Below are positions 10,001 to 18,902 of a stretch of DNA of 64,000 bases, one piece after another; positions within the stretch are counted from its first letter, which is position 1; every line of letters starts with the position of its first letter. Below the pieces are notes generated by a model, which saw nothing but the letters and a program-made list of their open reading frames with translations, was not told the DNA's origin and made no database searches. This DNA comes from Bacillus multifaciens (GTDB lineage Bacteria; Bacillota; Bacilli; Bacillales; Bacillaceae_G): NCBI RefSeq assembly GCF_030756675.1, contig NZ_JAVBXD010000014.1:31392-95391 (forward strand), written 5' to 3'. The translations under genes and the position numbers were made by a program.

Positions 10001-10523
10001 TATTGTAGCGTATGCGTTATATCCAAAAGTATTTCTGGATTATCAAAAGGTTGCAGAGCTATATGGAAATATTTCTGTTCTTGACACACCGACATTCTTC
10101 TATGGAATGAAACTTGGTGAGGAAATTGGTGTGGAAATCGAACGCGGTAAAACGTTAATTGTGAAATTAATTTCGATTGGAGAACCACAATTAGACGGTA
10201 CACGTGTTGTCTACTTTGAATTTAATGGACAGCCTCGTGAAGTTGTTGTAAAAGATGAAAGTGTTAAAGCGACGGTTTCACAACGAGTGAAAGGGAATCG
10301 TGAAAATCCAAGTCATATTAATGCAACAATGCCGGGAACGGTAATTAAAGTAGTAGTAAAAGAAGGGGAGCAAGTGAAAAAAGGTGATTCCATGGCAATT
10401 ACAGAAGCGATGAAAATGGAAACAACTGTACAAGCCCCATTTACTGGTACGGTGAAAAAAGTGTATGTGAAAGACGGAGAGGCAATTCAAACAGGTGATT
10501 TGTTGATTGAATTAGAGCAATAA
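7077..10523 (+). CDS. pyc: Pyruvate carboxylase
   Basis: The 1148-residue product carries out ATP- and biotin-dependent carboxylation of pyruvate to oxaloacetate, refilling the TCA cycle. Domain order: biotin carboxylase/ATP-grasp (about residues 1-450, with the glycine-rich KAALGGGGRGMR loop), carboxyltransferase (from LTDTTFRDAHQSLLATR near 535), allosteric/tetramer domain, and a C-terminal biotinyl domain with the acceptor lysine in ITEAMKMET. I chose ATG 7077 because GAGGGGG ends 6 nt upstream; an ATG at 7050 is in frame but lacks a ribosome site. It is monocistronic with a terminator after it. Full family length, no lesions. Confidence 0.98.
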   Translation: MKKLQRIQKVLVANRGEIAIRVFRACAELGLRTVAIYSKEDSGSYHRYKADEAYLVGEGKKPIDAYLDIEGIIEIAKSNHVDAIHPGYGFLSENIEFAKRCEEEGIIFIGPKSKHLDMFGDKVKARTQAQLANIPVIPGSDGPINNLEEVADFAKKYSYPIIIKAALGGGGRGMRIVRSAEELKEAYDRAKSEAKAAFGNDEVYVEKFVENPKHIEIQILADEQGNIVHLYERDCSVQRRHQKVVEVAPSVSLPVELRNRICEAAVQLTKKVNYVNAGTVEFLVKGNEFYFIEVNPRVQVEHTITEMITGIDIVQSQILIADGYALHGEKVSIPKQEDIITHGFAIQSRVTTEDPLNNFMPDTGKIMAYRSGGGFGVRLDTGNSFQGAVITPYYDSLLVKVTTWALTFEQAASKMERNLKEFRIRGIKTNIPFLENVVKNQNFLSGEYDTSFIDSSPELFVFPKRKDRGTKMLSYISTVTVNGFPGVGKQEKPIFAEARIPNIKHSEPIKAGTKQILDERGAEGLVKWVQEQKQVLLTDTTFRDAHQSLLATRIRTQELRHIAEPTARMLPNLFSAEMWGGATFDVAYRFLKEDPWERLLHLRESMPNVLFQMLLRASNAVGYKNYPDNLIQKFVECSSQAGIDVFRIFDSLNWVEGMRVAIDAVRQSGKIAEATMCYTGDIHDPMRSKYDLNYYKNLAKELEASGAHILGIKDMAGLLKPNAAYDLVSALKETVSIPVHLHTHDTSGNGVLTYAKAIEAGVDIVDVAVSSMAGLTSQPSANTLFYALEGNERQPNVDVNSLEKLSHYWEDVRKYYSSFESGMNAPHTEVYMHEMPGGQYSNLQQQAKAVGLGDRFDEVKVMYRRVNDMFGDIVKVTPSSKVVGDMALFMVQNHLTEKDIYERGHALDFPGSVVEMFSGDLGQPYGGFPKELQEIILKGKEPLTVRPGELLEPIDFEALKEELFYKLGREVTMFDIVAYALYPKVFLDYQKVAELYGNISVLDTPTFFYGMKLGEEIGVEIERGKTLIVKLISIGEPQLDGTRVVYFEFNGQPREVVVKDESVKATVSQRVKGNRENPSHINATMPGTVIKVVVKEGEQVKKGDSMAITEAMKMETTVQAPFTGTVKKVYVKDGEAIQTGDLLIELEQ

Positions 10524-10554
10524 AATAAGGTTATCACACGAATTTTGAAAATAA

Positions 10555-10587
10555 AAAAGAGCTGCTTATGTGCAGCTCTTTTGTTTT
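10555..10587 (+). terminator. Terminator of pyruvate carboxylase
   Basis: AAAAGAGCTGC / GCAGCTCTTTT arms with a 6-nt loop. The A and T tails on both sides suggest it also serves the convergent ctaA. Confidence 0.85.
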
Positions 10588-10621
10588 GAAAAAATAATAA
10601 CATGCCGGAAAAGACAAGTTA

Positions 10622-11569
10622 TTATGATAGTTTCGTTTGCTTAGTAGTACGGTTTATTTCTGTTTTTTTCATGTTTGTTTTACTGCGTGTTCCTAGCATC
10701 ACTAAATAGCATAATACAGCAAATAAGCATGATATAAAGAGTGAATGCAGAAGAGACATTGTTAAGCTTGCTTCTGTATATACAACTAAAATACCGGCGA
10801 TTGCTTGACATGTGACAAGAATGAAAGCTGCAATCCATCCATAACATATAACAGGTTGTTGCTTATAATGCCTGATAGCTATCAGCATTGCATATAAAAT
10901 CCAAGCGAAAATTAATAGTGCAGCAATTCGATGTCCCATCTGTACCCATTCATGAAACTGCATTGGGAGTGGGCTATTTTTACTGCATAATGGGAAACTC
11001 GGACATGCTAAACTTGCATGTTCATGACGCACTAACGCTCCCGTATAGACAACAAGGTAACTGTAAATTGTTACACCGTAAATGTGAAATTTCATTTTCT
11101 TATCAATAACAAGTGAATGGGCATCAAATTTCTTATCAATCTCAAAGATAAGAAGTGTTAATAAAATAACAGCAGCAAACGAAATAAGGGAAATACCGAA
11201 ATGAATTGCTAATACAGCCGGAACTTGCCCCCATACAACTGCAGCAGCACCCATAAGCGCTTGCGCTATTAAAAATACGAAAGATAAAATAGCAAGTGCT
11301 TTTGTTTCACGAACGTGTCCATAGTATTTCCAAGATAAGATACATAGTAGTGTAACGAGAATTCCTGCAGAACCTGAAGTAAGACGATGACTCAGTTCAA
11401 TAATTGTTTCCATTGATAAATTCGAAGGAACAAGTTCTCCGTTACACAGCGGCCAAGATTTACCACAGCCTTGTCCAGAGCCGGTTTTAGTAACTAATGC
11501 CCCGCCAAGTAGTACAAATAATAAATCAAGACTTGTAATGACTGCTAACCATTTTATAAAGCGTTGCAA
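10622..11569 (-). CDS. ctaA: Heme A synthase
   Basis: A 315-residue membrane protein with eight hydrophobic segments. It has the paired cysteines of the first outer loop (CGKSWPLC), a second pair (CPSFPLC) and heme-ligand histidines in [27 protein letters not shown] and LLHSLF. It oxidises heme O to heme A for cytochrome a-type oxidases. Translation starts at TTG; GGTG/AAAGG upstream is a weak ribosome site. It is divergent from ctaB across about 630 nt, the same arrangement as in B. subtilis, where ResD controls both. Confidence 0.95.
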   Translation of the reverse strand: MQRFIKWLAVITSLDLLFVLLGGALVTKTGSGQGCGKSWPLCNGELVPSNLSMETIIELSHRLTSGSAGILVTLLCILSWKYYGHVRETKALAILSFVFLIAQALMGAAAVVWGQVPAVLAIHFGISLISFAAVILLTLLIFEIDKKFDAHSLVIDKKMKFHIYGVTIYSYLVVYTGALVRHEHASLACPSFPLCSKNSPLPMQFHEWVQMGHRIAALLIFAWILYAMLIAIRHYKQQPVICYGWIAAFILVTCQAIAGILVVYTEASLTMSLLHSLFISCLFAVLCYLVMLGTRSKTNMKKTEINRTTKQTKLS

Positions 11570-12199
11570 TCCTTTTCACCAGCTTTCAATTTCAAAGTTA
11601 TTGTGCAATATTTTAATAAAATAAAGTAAAACTTCCCTCGTTTTTGTTTTCAAACCTTACTAAGGATTAGTTCAACTAATTTGGCACATACCAGCAGTTA
11701 CCCGACCGATATTCTTTGTGTCTTTAGAATCTTGAGGTGGAGGTCATACTACTTGTAAATAGCCAAATAAATGTTATAGAAACAGAAATGCACTACAGTC
11801 CTATGATATATAAAATCTGATAAAATAGCAAAGGGATGAGAAAGGGAGAAGGGAAGGAAAATAAAATGTTGATTTTAACAAAAAATAGTGAGTTTTATAA
11901 AGAAATGCACGGAAATGCATGCGGAATCTGACAAAATGGTTTATTATAAAAGATAATTACATTCTATACTTGATGAAGGAATCGAAAACTTTTTAAGTCA
12001 TAGACACAAAAAGTTCATGTTTTCTTCACAAATTCTTCGTGAAATATGTTTTAATATATTCTAGCGAGAAGTGTATATTAATAGCAAAACCACAAAACAA
12101 CATTTCCATTGTAATAATATTGCTATATAAAAGCACGCTGTTTTATTTTAAGTAAATGGGCAAAAGAAAGTATGGAAGTTTTAAGAGGGGGTTAAAGTG
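11570..12199. promoter_or_regulatory. Divergent ctaA/ctaB control region
   Basis: 630 nt with no convincing gene. At 12024-12044 there is CTTCACAAA facing left (TTTGTGAAG on the minus strand) and TTCGTGAAA facing right, close to the ResD consensus TTTGTGAAT as I recall it. The known ResDE control of these genes in B. subtilis makes this a reasonable operator candidate. A 21-codon frame (11866-11931) follows an AAGGGAAGG site but has no other support. The rest is AT-rich sequence. Confidence 0.5.
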
Positions 12200-13123
12200 A
12201 TGAGCCATGCAACAAGTGAACTGCATGATGAGTCAGCTGTAACAAATGTACCGGAAACAACACGTGTACAAGATTTATTAGCGCTCGTTAAGATGGGGAT
12301 TGTAAATTCGAATACACTTACTGTATTTACAGGATTATGGTTAGCTCTACATTTCAATGGATTGAATGTAATGGACCATTTAGATAAAATGTTTTTTACA
12401 ATCGTCGGCTCTGCATTAATTATGGCGGGGGCATGTAGCTTAAATAATTATATTGACCGCGATATTGATCATTTAATGGAACGAACAAAAAATCGTCCAA
12501 CAGTAACAGGAAAGTATAAACCTGGATTCGCATTAACTTTAGGGATTACAATTGCGCTTTTGGGCTTTGTATTTTTACTATTTACAACACCGATGGCAGC
12601 ATTTATTGGTTTTATTGGTTTCTTTACCTATGTTGTTCTATATTCATTATGGACAAAGAGAAAATATACGTTAAATACAGTAGTAGGGAGTGTATCAGGT
12701 GCAGTTCCACCTTTAATCGGTTGGGCAGCTATTGATCCTAGCTTGAATCATCCTATTGCTTGGATGCTATTCTTAATTATGTTTGTTTGGCAAATTCCAC
12801 ATTTCCTCGCACTTGCGATGAAACGTGTTGAAGAATATCGCAATGCAGGCATTCCCATGCTTCCTGTTGCGCATGGATTTGATATTACAAAACGTCAAAT
12901 TATGATTTGGACAGTATGCTTATTGCCACTGCCATTTTATATGAGTGCACTTGGAGTAACATTTATGGTGATTGCAACATTGCTTAACATCGGTTGGATC
13001 GTGTTAGGGTTTTATGGCTTCCGTAAGAAAGATGACATCAAATGGTCCGTGCAAATGTTTGTATACTCCTTAAATTACTTAACAATCTTATTTATTTCAA
13101 TGATTGTTGTAACTTTCTTCTAA
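12200..13123 (+). CDS. ctaB: Protoheme IX farnesyltransferase (heme O synthase)
   Basis: A 307-residue UbiA-family prenyltransferase that attaches a farnesyl group to heme B, giving heme O, the substrate of CtaA. It has seven to nine membrane segments and the magnesium-diphosphate motif [19 protein letters not shown] in the first cytoplasmic loop; the second conserved loop, [15 protein letters not shown], is also present. ATG 12200 lies 8 nt from GAGGGGG; an adjacent in-frame GTG at 12197 is possible. It leads the ctaBCDEF cluster. Confidence 0.95.
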   Translation: MSHATSELHDESAVTNVPETTRVQDLLALVKMGIVNSNTLTVFTGLWLALHFNGLNVMDHLDKMFFTIVGSALIMAGACSLNNYIDRDIDHLMERTKNRPTVTGKYKPGFALTLGITIALLGFVFLLFTTPMAAFIGFIGFFTYVVLYSLWTKRKYTLNTVVGSVSGAVPPLIGWAAIDPSLNHPIAWMLFLIMFVWQIPHFLALAMKRVEEYRNAGIPMLPVAHGFDITKRQIMIWTVCLLPLPFYMSALGVTFMVIATLLNIGWIVLGFYGFRKKDDIKWSVQMFVYSLNYLTILFISMIVVTFF

Positions 13124-13215
13124 GACAACGACATGAGGGGATTTCTTTACGTTGAGATTTACTTTACTTACTATAAAGTACAATCTAATTAACAAAGAAA
13201 GTGGGGGTTGTTTGC

Positions 13216-14265
13216 ATGAAGAAACAGTGGCGATTGCTTTCGCTCGTTTCACTAGTGGCTTTACTGTTAGGGGGATGCGGTAAAGCCTTTCAATCTACTT
13301 TGATTCCACAAGGTGAAGTAGCAAAAATGCAATATGATTTATTGTTATTAGCTAGTGCAATCATGATTGGTGTCGTTCTTGTTGTTACGATTATTTTCTT
13401 GTATGTAATTGTGCGTTTCCGTCAAAGGAAAGGCCAGGAAGATTATATTCCGAAGCAAGTAGAAGGAAATCACAAGCTAGAAATTATATGGACAGTCATT
13501 CCGATTTTACTTTTATTGGTATTGGCTGTCCCTACTGTTACATATACGTTTAAACTTGCTGACGTTAGTGGAATGGAGAAAAAGAATATTGATAAAGATA
13601 CAATCGTTGTTGATGTAACAGCGAATCTTTATTGGTGGGAATTTTCTTATAATAATGAAAAATTAGTAACTTCGCAAGATTTAGTCATCCCTACAGGTAA
13701 AAAAGTGTATTTAAATTTAAAAGGCGCTGATATCAAACACTCATTTTGGGTGCCATCTTTAGCTGGAAAAATGGATACAAATACAGATAATGTGAACAAG
13801 ATGTGGATTAAAGCAGATAAGGCAGGCACATATAATGGCTTTTGTACAGAATTTTGCGGACCTTCTCATTCTTTAATGCAGTTTAAAGTGAAAGCTGTTA
13901 ATGAAAGCGAGTACAAAAAATGGGTTGCTAGTATGAAAGAATTAGATGGTAAGAAAACTGTTGCTTCTACGCAAGAGCAAGAAGGAAAACAAATTTTTGA
14001 AAAGAGTTGTATCGGTTGTCATGCTGTTGGATCAAATGATAGCAGACCACCTTCCGCACGTATCGCACCTAATTTAGCAAATTTCGCAGACCGTGATATG
14101 GTTGCGGGAATTGCTGAAAATAATGAACAAAACGTAAAAAAATGGTTAAAAGACCCTGAAAGCATGAAACCAGGAAATAAAATGACTGGAAAATACGGTA
14201 ATCTTACTGACGATCAAGTAGAGTCATTAAATGCTTACTTGAAAACATTAAAAGTTGAAAAGTAA
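13216..14265 (+). CDS. ctaC: Cytochrome caa3 oxidase subunit II with fused cytochrome c domain
   Basis: A 349-residue lipoprotein: signal peptide with lipobox LLGGC (Cys near residue 24), two membrane helices, a CuA domain with ligands in IKHSFWVPSLAGKMDTN and CTEFCGPSHSLM, and a C-terminal cytochrome c domain with heme site CIGCH and a methionine ligand near the end. Electrons pass from cytochrome c to CuA and on to subunit I. ATG 13216 has GGGGG 8 nt upstream; the upstream in-frame GTG lies inside that site. Confidence 0.96.
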   Translation: MKKQWRLLSLVSLVALLLGGCGKAFQSTLIPQGEVAKMQYDLLLLASAIMIGVVLVVTIIFLYVIVRFRQRKGQEDYIPKQVEGNHKLEIIWTVIPILLLLVLAVPTVTYTFKLADVSGMEKKNIDKDTIVVDVTANLYWWEFSYNNEKLVTSQDLVIPTGKKVYLNLKGADIKHSFWVPSLAGKMDTNTDNVNKMWIKADKAGTYNGFCTEFCGPSHSLMQFKVKAVNESEYKKWVASMKELDGKKTVASTQEQEGKQIFEKSCIGCHAVGSNDSRPPSARIAPNLANFADRDMVAGIAENNEQNVKKWLKDPESMKPGNKMTGKYGNLTDDQVESLNAYLKTLKVEK

Positions 14266-14298
14266 TGAGAAACTATTTGCGAAGGGGAGGTTGAAAAC

Positions 14299-16161
14299 GT
14301 GAGTTCTGTAGCAAAAAAACAGGGAGTTGGCTCTGTTATTTGGGATTATTTAACAACAGTGGATCATAAAAAGATCGCCATTCTCTATTTAATTGCAGGT
14401 GGATTATTTTTTATCATCGGTGGATTAGAAGCTATATTTATTCGGTATCAGTTAGCGTTTCCAAACAATGATTTTCTTGTTGGAGATGCATATAATCAAG
14501 TTTTAACAATGCACGGAACAACAATGATTTTTTTAGCAGCAATGCCGCTTGTATTTGCAATGATGAACGCAGCTGTACCACTTCAAATCGGCGCACGCGA
14601 CGTTGCGTTTCCATTTATTAATGCGCTTGGATTTTGGTTATTTTTCTTTGGAGGCGTATTTTTAAATTTAAGTTGGTTTTTAGGCGGAGCGCCTGATGCA
14701 GGATGGACATCATATGCATCGTTATCACTTGCATCAAAGGGGCATGGCATTGATTTCTATGTTCTCGGTTTGCAAATTTCAGGTATTGGAACATTAATAG
14801 GTGGAATTAACTTCCTCGTTACCATTATTAATATGCGTGCACCTGGAATGACATATATGCGTATGCCGATGTTTACATGGACGACATTTGTAACATCTGC
14901 ACTTATTTTATTTGCATTTCCGCCACTTACAGTCGGTTTAGCTTTATTAATGTTAGATCGTTTATTTGGAACAAGCTTTTTTAACCCGGCCTTAGGAGGA
15001 AATACGATTATATGGGAGCATTTGTTTTGGATCTTCGGTCATCCAGAAGTATATATTCTTATACTCCCAGTTTTCGGAATATTCTCAGAAATATTCGCGA
15101 CATTCTCTAAAAAAAGATTATTTGGCTATTCATCTATGGTATTTGCAACGGTACTAATTGGATTTTTAGGATTCATGGTGTGGGCACATCATATGTTCAC
15201 AGTGGGTCTTGGACCAGTAGCAAATGCTATTTTTTCTGTAGCTACAATGGCAATTGCTGTTCCGACAGGGATTAAAATTTTCAACTGGCTCTTTACGATG
15301 TGGGGTGGCAGTATTCGCTTTACAACGCCAATGATTTGGGCTGTTGGCTTCATTCCATCATTCGTTATGGGTGGTGTAACAGGGGTTATGCTTGCCTCTG
15401 CTCCTGCTGATTATCAATTTCATGATAATTACTTCGTTGTCGCTCACTTCCATTACGTAATTGTGGGTGGAGTTGTGTTTGGATTATTTGCGGGGGCTCA
15501 TTATTACTGGCCGCTTATGTTTAATAAAATCTTAGATGAGACACTTGGTAAAATTACGTTTTGGTTGTTCTTTATTGGTTTCCATCTAACGTTCTTTATT
15601 CAGCACTTCCTTGGTTTAATCGGTATGCCGCGTCGATATTTTACGTATTTGCCAGGACAAGGATTAGAAACCGGAAACTTAGTTAGTTCAGTAGGCGCAG
15701 TATTTATGGCTCTTGGAACAATTGTACTTTTGGTTAATGTTATAAAAACATCTTTTTCAAAAAAACAGGCCGGCCGCGATCCTTGGGATGGCCGCACGCT
15801 AGAATGGGCAATTCCTGCACCGACACCTGAATATAATTTCAAACAATTACCGTTTGTGCGTGGATTAGATCCATTATGGATTGAAAAACGAGAAGGGAAA
15901 AATGAGATAACGCCAGCAGAGCCGATTGGTGATATTCATATGCCAAATTCATCTTTCTTACCGTTTGTTATCTCTTTAGGCCTGTTTATCGCAGCATTTG
16001 GAGCGATGTATATGCAAGGTGGGAAAGAGAAAATGTGGTTAGTGGTAGCAATCGTTGGTCTTATTATTACGTTTGGAGCAATGTTCTTCCGATCTGTAAT
16101 TGATGATCATGGATACCATATTCATAAGGAAGATTTAGATGATAAAGGGGGTAAGGCGTAA
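14299..16161 (+). CDS. ctaD: Cytochrome caa3 oxidase subunit I
   Basis: A 620-residue heme-copper oxidase core subunit. It has the low-spin heme histidine in TMHGTTM, the CuB/Tyr motif in IFGHPEVYILILP, the WAHHMF histidine pair and the heme a3 ligands in VAHFHYVIVGG. It reduces oxygen to water and pumps protons in the cytoplasmic membrane. GTG start with AAGGGGAGG upstream. The stop codon overlaps the ctaE start by one base, so translation is probably coupled. Confidence 0.97.
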   Translation: MSSVAKKQGVGSVIWDYLTTVDHKKIAILYLIAGGLFFIIGGLEAIFIRYQLAFPNNDFLVGDAYNQVLTMHGTTMIFLAAMPLVFAMMNAAVPLQIGARDVAFPFINALGFWLFFFGGVFLNLSWFLGGAPDAGWTSYASLSLASKGHGIDFYVLGLQISGIGTLIGGINFLVTIINMRAPGMTYMRMPMFTWTTFVTSALILFAFPPLTVGLALLMLDRLFGTSFFNPALGGNTIIWEHLFWIFGHPEVYILILPVFGIFSEIFATFSKKRLFGYSSMVFATVLIGFLGFMVWAHHMFTVGLGPVANAIFSVATMAIAVPTGIKIFNWLFTMWGGSIRFTTPMIWAVGFIPSFVMGGVTGVMLASAPADYQFHDNYFVVAHFHYVIVGGVVFGLFAGAHYYWPLMFNKILDETLGKITFWLFFIGFHLTFFIQHFLGLIGMPRRYFTYLPGQGLETGNLVSSVGAVFMALGTIVLLVNVIKTSFSKKQAGRDPWDGRTLEWAIPAPTPEYNFKQLPFVRGLDPLWIEKREGKNEITPAEPIGDIHMPNSSFLPFVISLGLFIAAFGAMYMQGGKEKMWLVVAIVGLIITFGAMFFRSVIDDHGYHIHKEDLDDKGGKA

Positions 16162-16784
16162 TGCATGCAGAGGAAAAATTAACGAATGAAACCTTTCCAG
16201 CAGAGCCTGAAAAAGCAACCCTCGAAGGAAAGAATAAATTTATTGGATTTTGGTTGTTTCTAGGAGGCGAAACGGTACTGTTTGCTTCCTTGTTTGGAAC
16301 ATATTTAGCACTGAAAAATTCAACAAATGGTGGACCGACGTCACAAGAAATGTTTCAAATGCCGCTCGTGTTCATTATGACAATGCTTCTTTTAACGAGT
16401 AGTTTAACAAGTGTATATGCAATGTATCATATGAAGAATTTTAATTTTAAACAAATGCAGCTTTGGCTAATTATTACAGTATTGCTTGGAGTTGGGTTTT
16501 TAGGTTTTGAGATTTATGAGTTTAATCACTATACCCATGAATTTAAGCATACGATGAAAAGTAGTGCATTTGGTTCTGCATTTTATGCATTAGTTGGTAC
16601 GCATGGGTTACACGTTTTATTTGGATTACTTTGGATTTTAACTCTAGTAGTGCGTAATGCGAAGCGTGGTTTAAATTTATATAATGCTCCAAAGTTTTAC
16701 GTCGCATCAATATACTGGCATTTTATCGACGTAGTTTGGGTGTTTATTTTCACTGTAGTATATTTAATGGGAATGGTGGGATAA
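16161..16784 (+). CDS. ctaE: Cytochrome caa3 oxidase subunit III
   Basis: A 207-residue protein with five membrane helices of the COX3 family. It has the conserved GFWLFLGGETVLFASLF start, GTHGLHVLFG and the terminal YWHFIDVVWVFIF motif. It stabilises the oxidase core and supports proton uptake. The ATG overlaps the ctaD stop, and GGGGG lies 8 nt upstream inside ctaD. Confidence 0.96.
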   Translation: MHAEEKLTNETFPAEPEKATLEGKNKFIGFWLFLGGETVLFASLFGTYLALKNSTNGGPTSQEMFQMPLVFIMTMLLLTSSLTSVYAMYHMKNFNFKQMQLWLIITVLLGVGFLGFEIYEFNHYTHEFKHTMKSSAFGSAFYALVGTHGLHVLFGLLWILTLVVRNAKRGLNLYNAPKFYVASIYWHFIDVVWVFIFTVVYLMGMVG

Positions 16785-16787
16785 ACA

Positions 16788-17126
16788 ATGGCGATAAAAC
16801 AAACAAATATAACTAACCCTAAAGTGGATCTTGCTTATCGTAGAAAAAAAAGTGCAGAAGAAATGAAGCATCAAGTCGTTACTTTCGGGTTAATGATTTT
16901 TTTGACAATCATCGCATTTGTAGCAGTAGCATATCCAAAAACATTTAGTCCACTTTTTTCTGTACCATTTATTTTACTGTTAGCTGCCGTACAAGTTATT
17001 TTTCAATTGTATTATTTTATGCATATGAGCCATAAGGGGCATGAAGCTCCGACATTTTTCTTGTATGCTGGTTTACTAGTCGGATTATTAACGATTTTAG
17101 CATTTATGACAATTGTTTGGGTTTAA
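16788..17126 (+). CDS. ctaF: Cytochrome caa3 oxidase subunit IV
   Basis: A 112-residue protein with three membrane helices of the COX4_pro family. It has a charged N-terminus and the conserved FQLYYFMHMSHKGHE loop. It assists assembly of the caa3 complex. It starts 3 nt after the ctaE stop and is the last gene before the operon terminator. Confidence 0.94.
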   Translation: MAIKQTNITNPKVDLAYRRKKSAEEMKHQVVTFGLMIFLTIIAFVAVAYPKTFSPLFSVPFILLLAAVQVIFQLYYFMHMSHKGHEAPTFFLYAGLLVGLLTILAFMTIVWV

Positions 17127-17132
17127 AAAAAG

Positions 17133-17166
17133 AAAGGAGATTGGGTTTCATCAATCTCCTTTTATT
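17133..17166 (+). terminator. Terminator of the ctaBCDEF cluster
   Basis: AAAGGAGATTG / CAATCTCCTTT arms with an 8-nt loop and a T-rich tail. It separates ctaF from the repeat upstream of ctaG. Confidence 0.88.
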
Positions 17167-17566
17167 TATCCCGCTATTTGTGGGCAGTAATACTCTCATC
17201 TCAAAATTCGGCGAAAGCATTGTCTAGCTTCAGTGGCTAGAATGTTCGGTGGCTTCGCTTCTTCCTACGAGGTAAAAAAACACCTCTACGTCAGAAGCTC
17301 CATCCCCCTCACATTCTGAACGAGCCACTTCCGCATTTCTTTGTTGTCCAGCTCTAGCGGCTAGAATCGCAGGCCGTTTCGCCCCCTCGGACGAGGCAAA
17401 AAGTACCTCTCCGCCCTGTGCGTGGGCGTCCTGCGATTCTGAGCGAGCCGCTTCCGCTTTTCTGAAGAAGTTAGGTGGGAGATAAACTGCCCGTAAAAGC
17501 CCGATTGGCGAGGGCTAATAATCAGTGGGGGATGAAAAACCCCCCACTGATTAAAGTTTCACTTTA
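17167..17566 (+). repeat. Interspersed repeat, long form, copy L1 (upstream of ctaG)
   Basis: About 400 nt starting TATCCCGCTATT..GGCAGTAATACT and ending AAAGTTTCACTTTA; copy L2 at 22938 shares both ends and most of the interior. L1 holds two diverged tandem versions of an inner GC-rich module (each starting TGTCTAGCT/TGTCCAGCT..AGCGGCTAGAAT and ending GAGCGAGCC-like), whereas L2 has one. Near the right end lie hairpins AGCCC/GGGCT and a 12-bp stem AATCAGTGGGGG / CCCCCACTGATT (17520-17552). There are no coding frames. It may belong to the bcr repeat families of the B. cereus group; I cannot assign which. Confidence 0.85.
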
Positions 17567-17587
17567 TGAAAGGGAGGGTGTCAAAAA

Positions 17588-18526
17588 ATGGACAACTTAT
17601 GGATATTTGGTTTTGAAGCACTGTGGAGCCCAATCTTTTTTCTTTTTATACTAGCTATCGTAATTTGTTATTTTTTAATTATTGGAAAGTATCGACATCG
17701 TTTTCCGTACGGAGAGGAAGTGAGTAAACGGAAAATCTTTTATTTTACAAGTGGTATGTTCCTATTATATTTGGTTAAGGGTGGCCCAATTGATTTACTT
17801 GGACATATTGTGTTTAGTGCACATATGTTAGAAATGGCAATCATGTATATTGCTGTACCTCCATTATTATTACTGGGGTTACCAATCTGGTTGTTTGAGT
17901 ATATAACATCATTTCGATTTATTCGTATAACGTTACGTATATGGGCAAATCCTATTATCGCATTAATTGTTTTTAACGGGTTGTTTTCGATGTATCATTT
18001 ACCAATTGTGTTTGATACGGTAAAGCAGAGTCAAATTGGACATCCAATTGTTCTTGCTGTATTGTTTTTTATGGCAATTATGTTGTGGTGGCCGATATTT
18101 AATCCGTTACCACAATATCAAACATTAAGTGATATTAAAAAGATTGGTTATATGTTTGCTAATGGGATGCTATTAACACCGGCCTGTGCACTTATCATTT
18201 TTGCTAATGAGCCGTTGTTTGTGACATATACAGATCCAAATGCATGGATGAAGGCGATGGAGCTTTGCGTGCCAGCTGGAACATTATCTAATTTAAATAT
18301 TACAGGTCCTGATTTCTTACATTGGATTCCTATTTTAGAGGATCAGAAAACAGGAGGGATTGTAATGAAGATTATACAAGAAATTGTATATGGCACAGTT
18401 ATTGGGTATGTTTTCTTCTCGTGGGCGCGTAAAGAACGGAAAAAAGATGCTGAACAGATACATGCATTACCTCCGTATTTGCAATCTCAATCATCCACGT
18501 CTGATGGAAAACTCTCATCTAGATAA
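17588..18526 (+). CDS. ctaG: Cytochrome caa3 oxidase assembly factor CtaG
   Basis: A 312-residue protein with seven predicted membrane helices of the Caa3_CtaG family. It has conserved GGPIDLLGHIVFSAHMLEMA and FNGLFSMYHLPIVFD with metal-binding-type histidines. In B. subtilis CtaG is needed for an active caa3 oxidase, probably for CuA/CuB assembly. The ATG follows GGGAGGG. Repeat L1 ends 21 nt upstream, and the stop codon lies inside repeat R1, so the gene is bracketed by inverted copies of one repeat family. Confidence 0.93.
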   Translation: MDNLWIFGFEALWSPIFFLFILAIVICYFLIIGKYRHRFPYGEEVSKRKIFYFTSGMFLLYLVKGGPIDLLGHIVFSAHMLEMAIMYIAVPPLLLLGLPIWLFEYITSFRFIRITLRIWANPIIALIVFNGLFSMYHLPIVFDTVKQSQIGHPIVLAVLFFMAIMLWWPIFNPLPQYQTLSDIKKIGYMFANGMLLTPACALIIFANEPLFVTYTDPNAWMKAMELCVPAGTLSNLNITGPDFLHWIPILEDQKTGGIVMKIIQEIVYGTVIGYVFFSWARKERKKDAEQIHALPPYLQSQSSTSDGKLSSR

Positions 18527-18790
18527 AGTGAAACTTTTCTCAGTAGGAAGGCTTACTGCCCTAAAGTAGCGGGATAAATTTAGTAAACCAAAAGAAGGTG
18601 TACACGATGGTACACCTTCTTTTGGTTTATATAAATCCATTTTAATTTTTCGACATATAAATCGCTGCTATGCAGAATACAATCTGATCGCTACTAGCTT
18701 GCTCATTTTGTTTTAAATCTCGCATGCGGCAGGAAAAGGCCCTGACCGCTTCTATGCACGGCCAGATGCTCTCGTCCTCTCCTAAAAAGA
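18524..18790 (-). repeat. Interspersed repeat, short form plus flank, copy R1 (downstream of ctaG)
   Basis: Positions 18524-18576 read on the minus strand as TATCCCGCTA..GGGCAGTAA..AAAGTTTCACTTTA, a 53-nt element with the same two ends as L1 but inverted. To its right, about 18633-18780 matches the flank of R2: AATCCATTTT, TTCGACATATA, GCTGCTATGCAGAA, then CTGACCGCTTCTATGCA and GCCAGATGCTCTCG. The rest of this 376-nt gap up to the YugN-like gene shows nothing else. Confidence 0.8.
18585..18630 (+). terminator. Terminator of ctaG
   Basis: A 19-bp perfect stem (AAACCAAAAGAAGGTGTAC and complement) with a 6-nt loop. It lies between the two conserved parts of repeat R1 and is absent from R2. Confidence 0.85.
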
Positions 18791-18902
18791 AAGGGGTTTT
18801 TAAGTAGGTTTTTCAATTTGCATTTATATATCTTTCTTTTGAGAAGTGCAGTGTTCATAAAAGTATAGTAGGTTGTGTTAGTAAAATTTATAGAAGTTTT
18901 CT

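Noticed and set aside
11866-11931. 21-codon gene in the ctaA/ctaB spacer
   Set aside because: Good ribosome site but no second line of evidence; kept only as a note in the regulatory entry.
17167-17566. Insertion sequence upstream of ctaG
   Set aside because: No transposase frame, and no target duplication could be recognised; the element is better described as an interspersed non-coding repeat.
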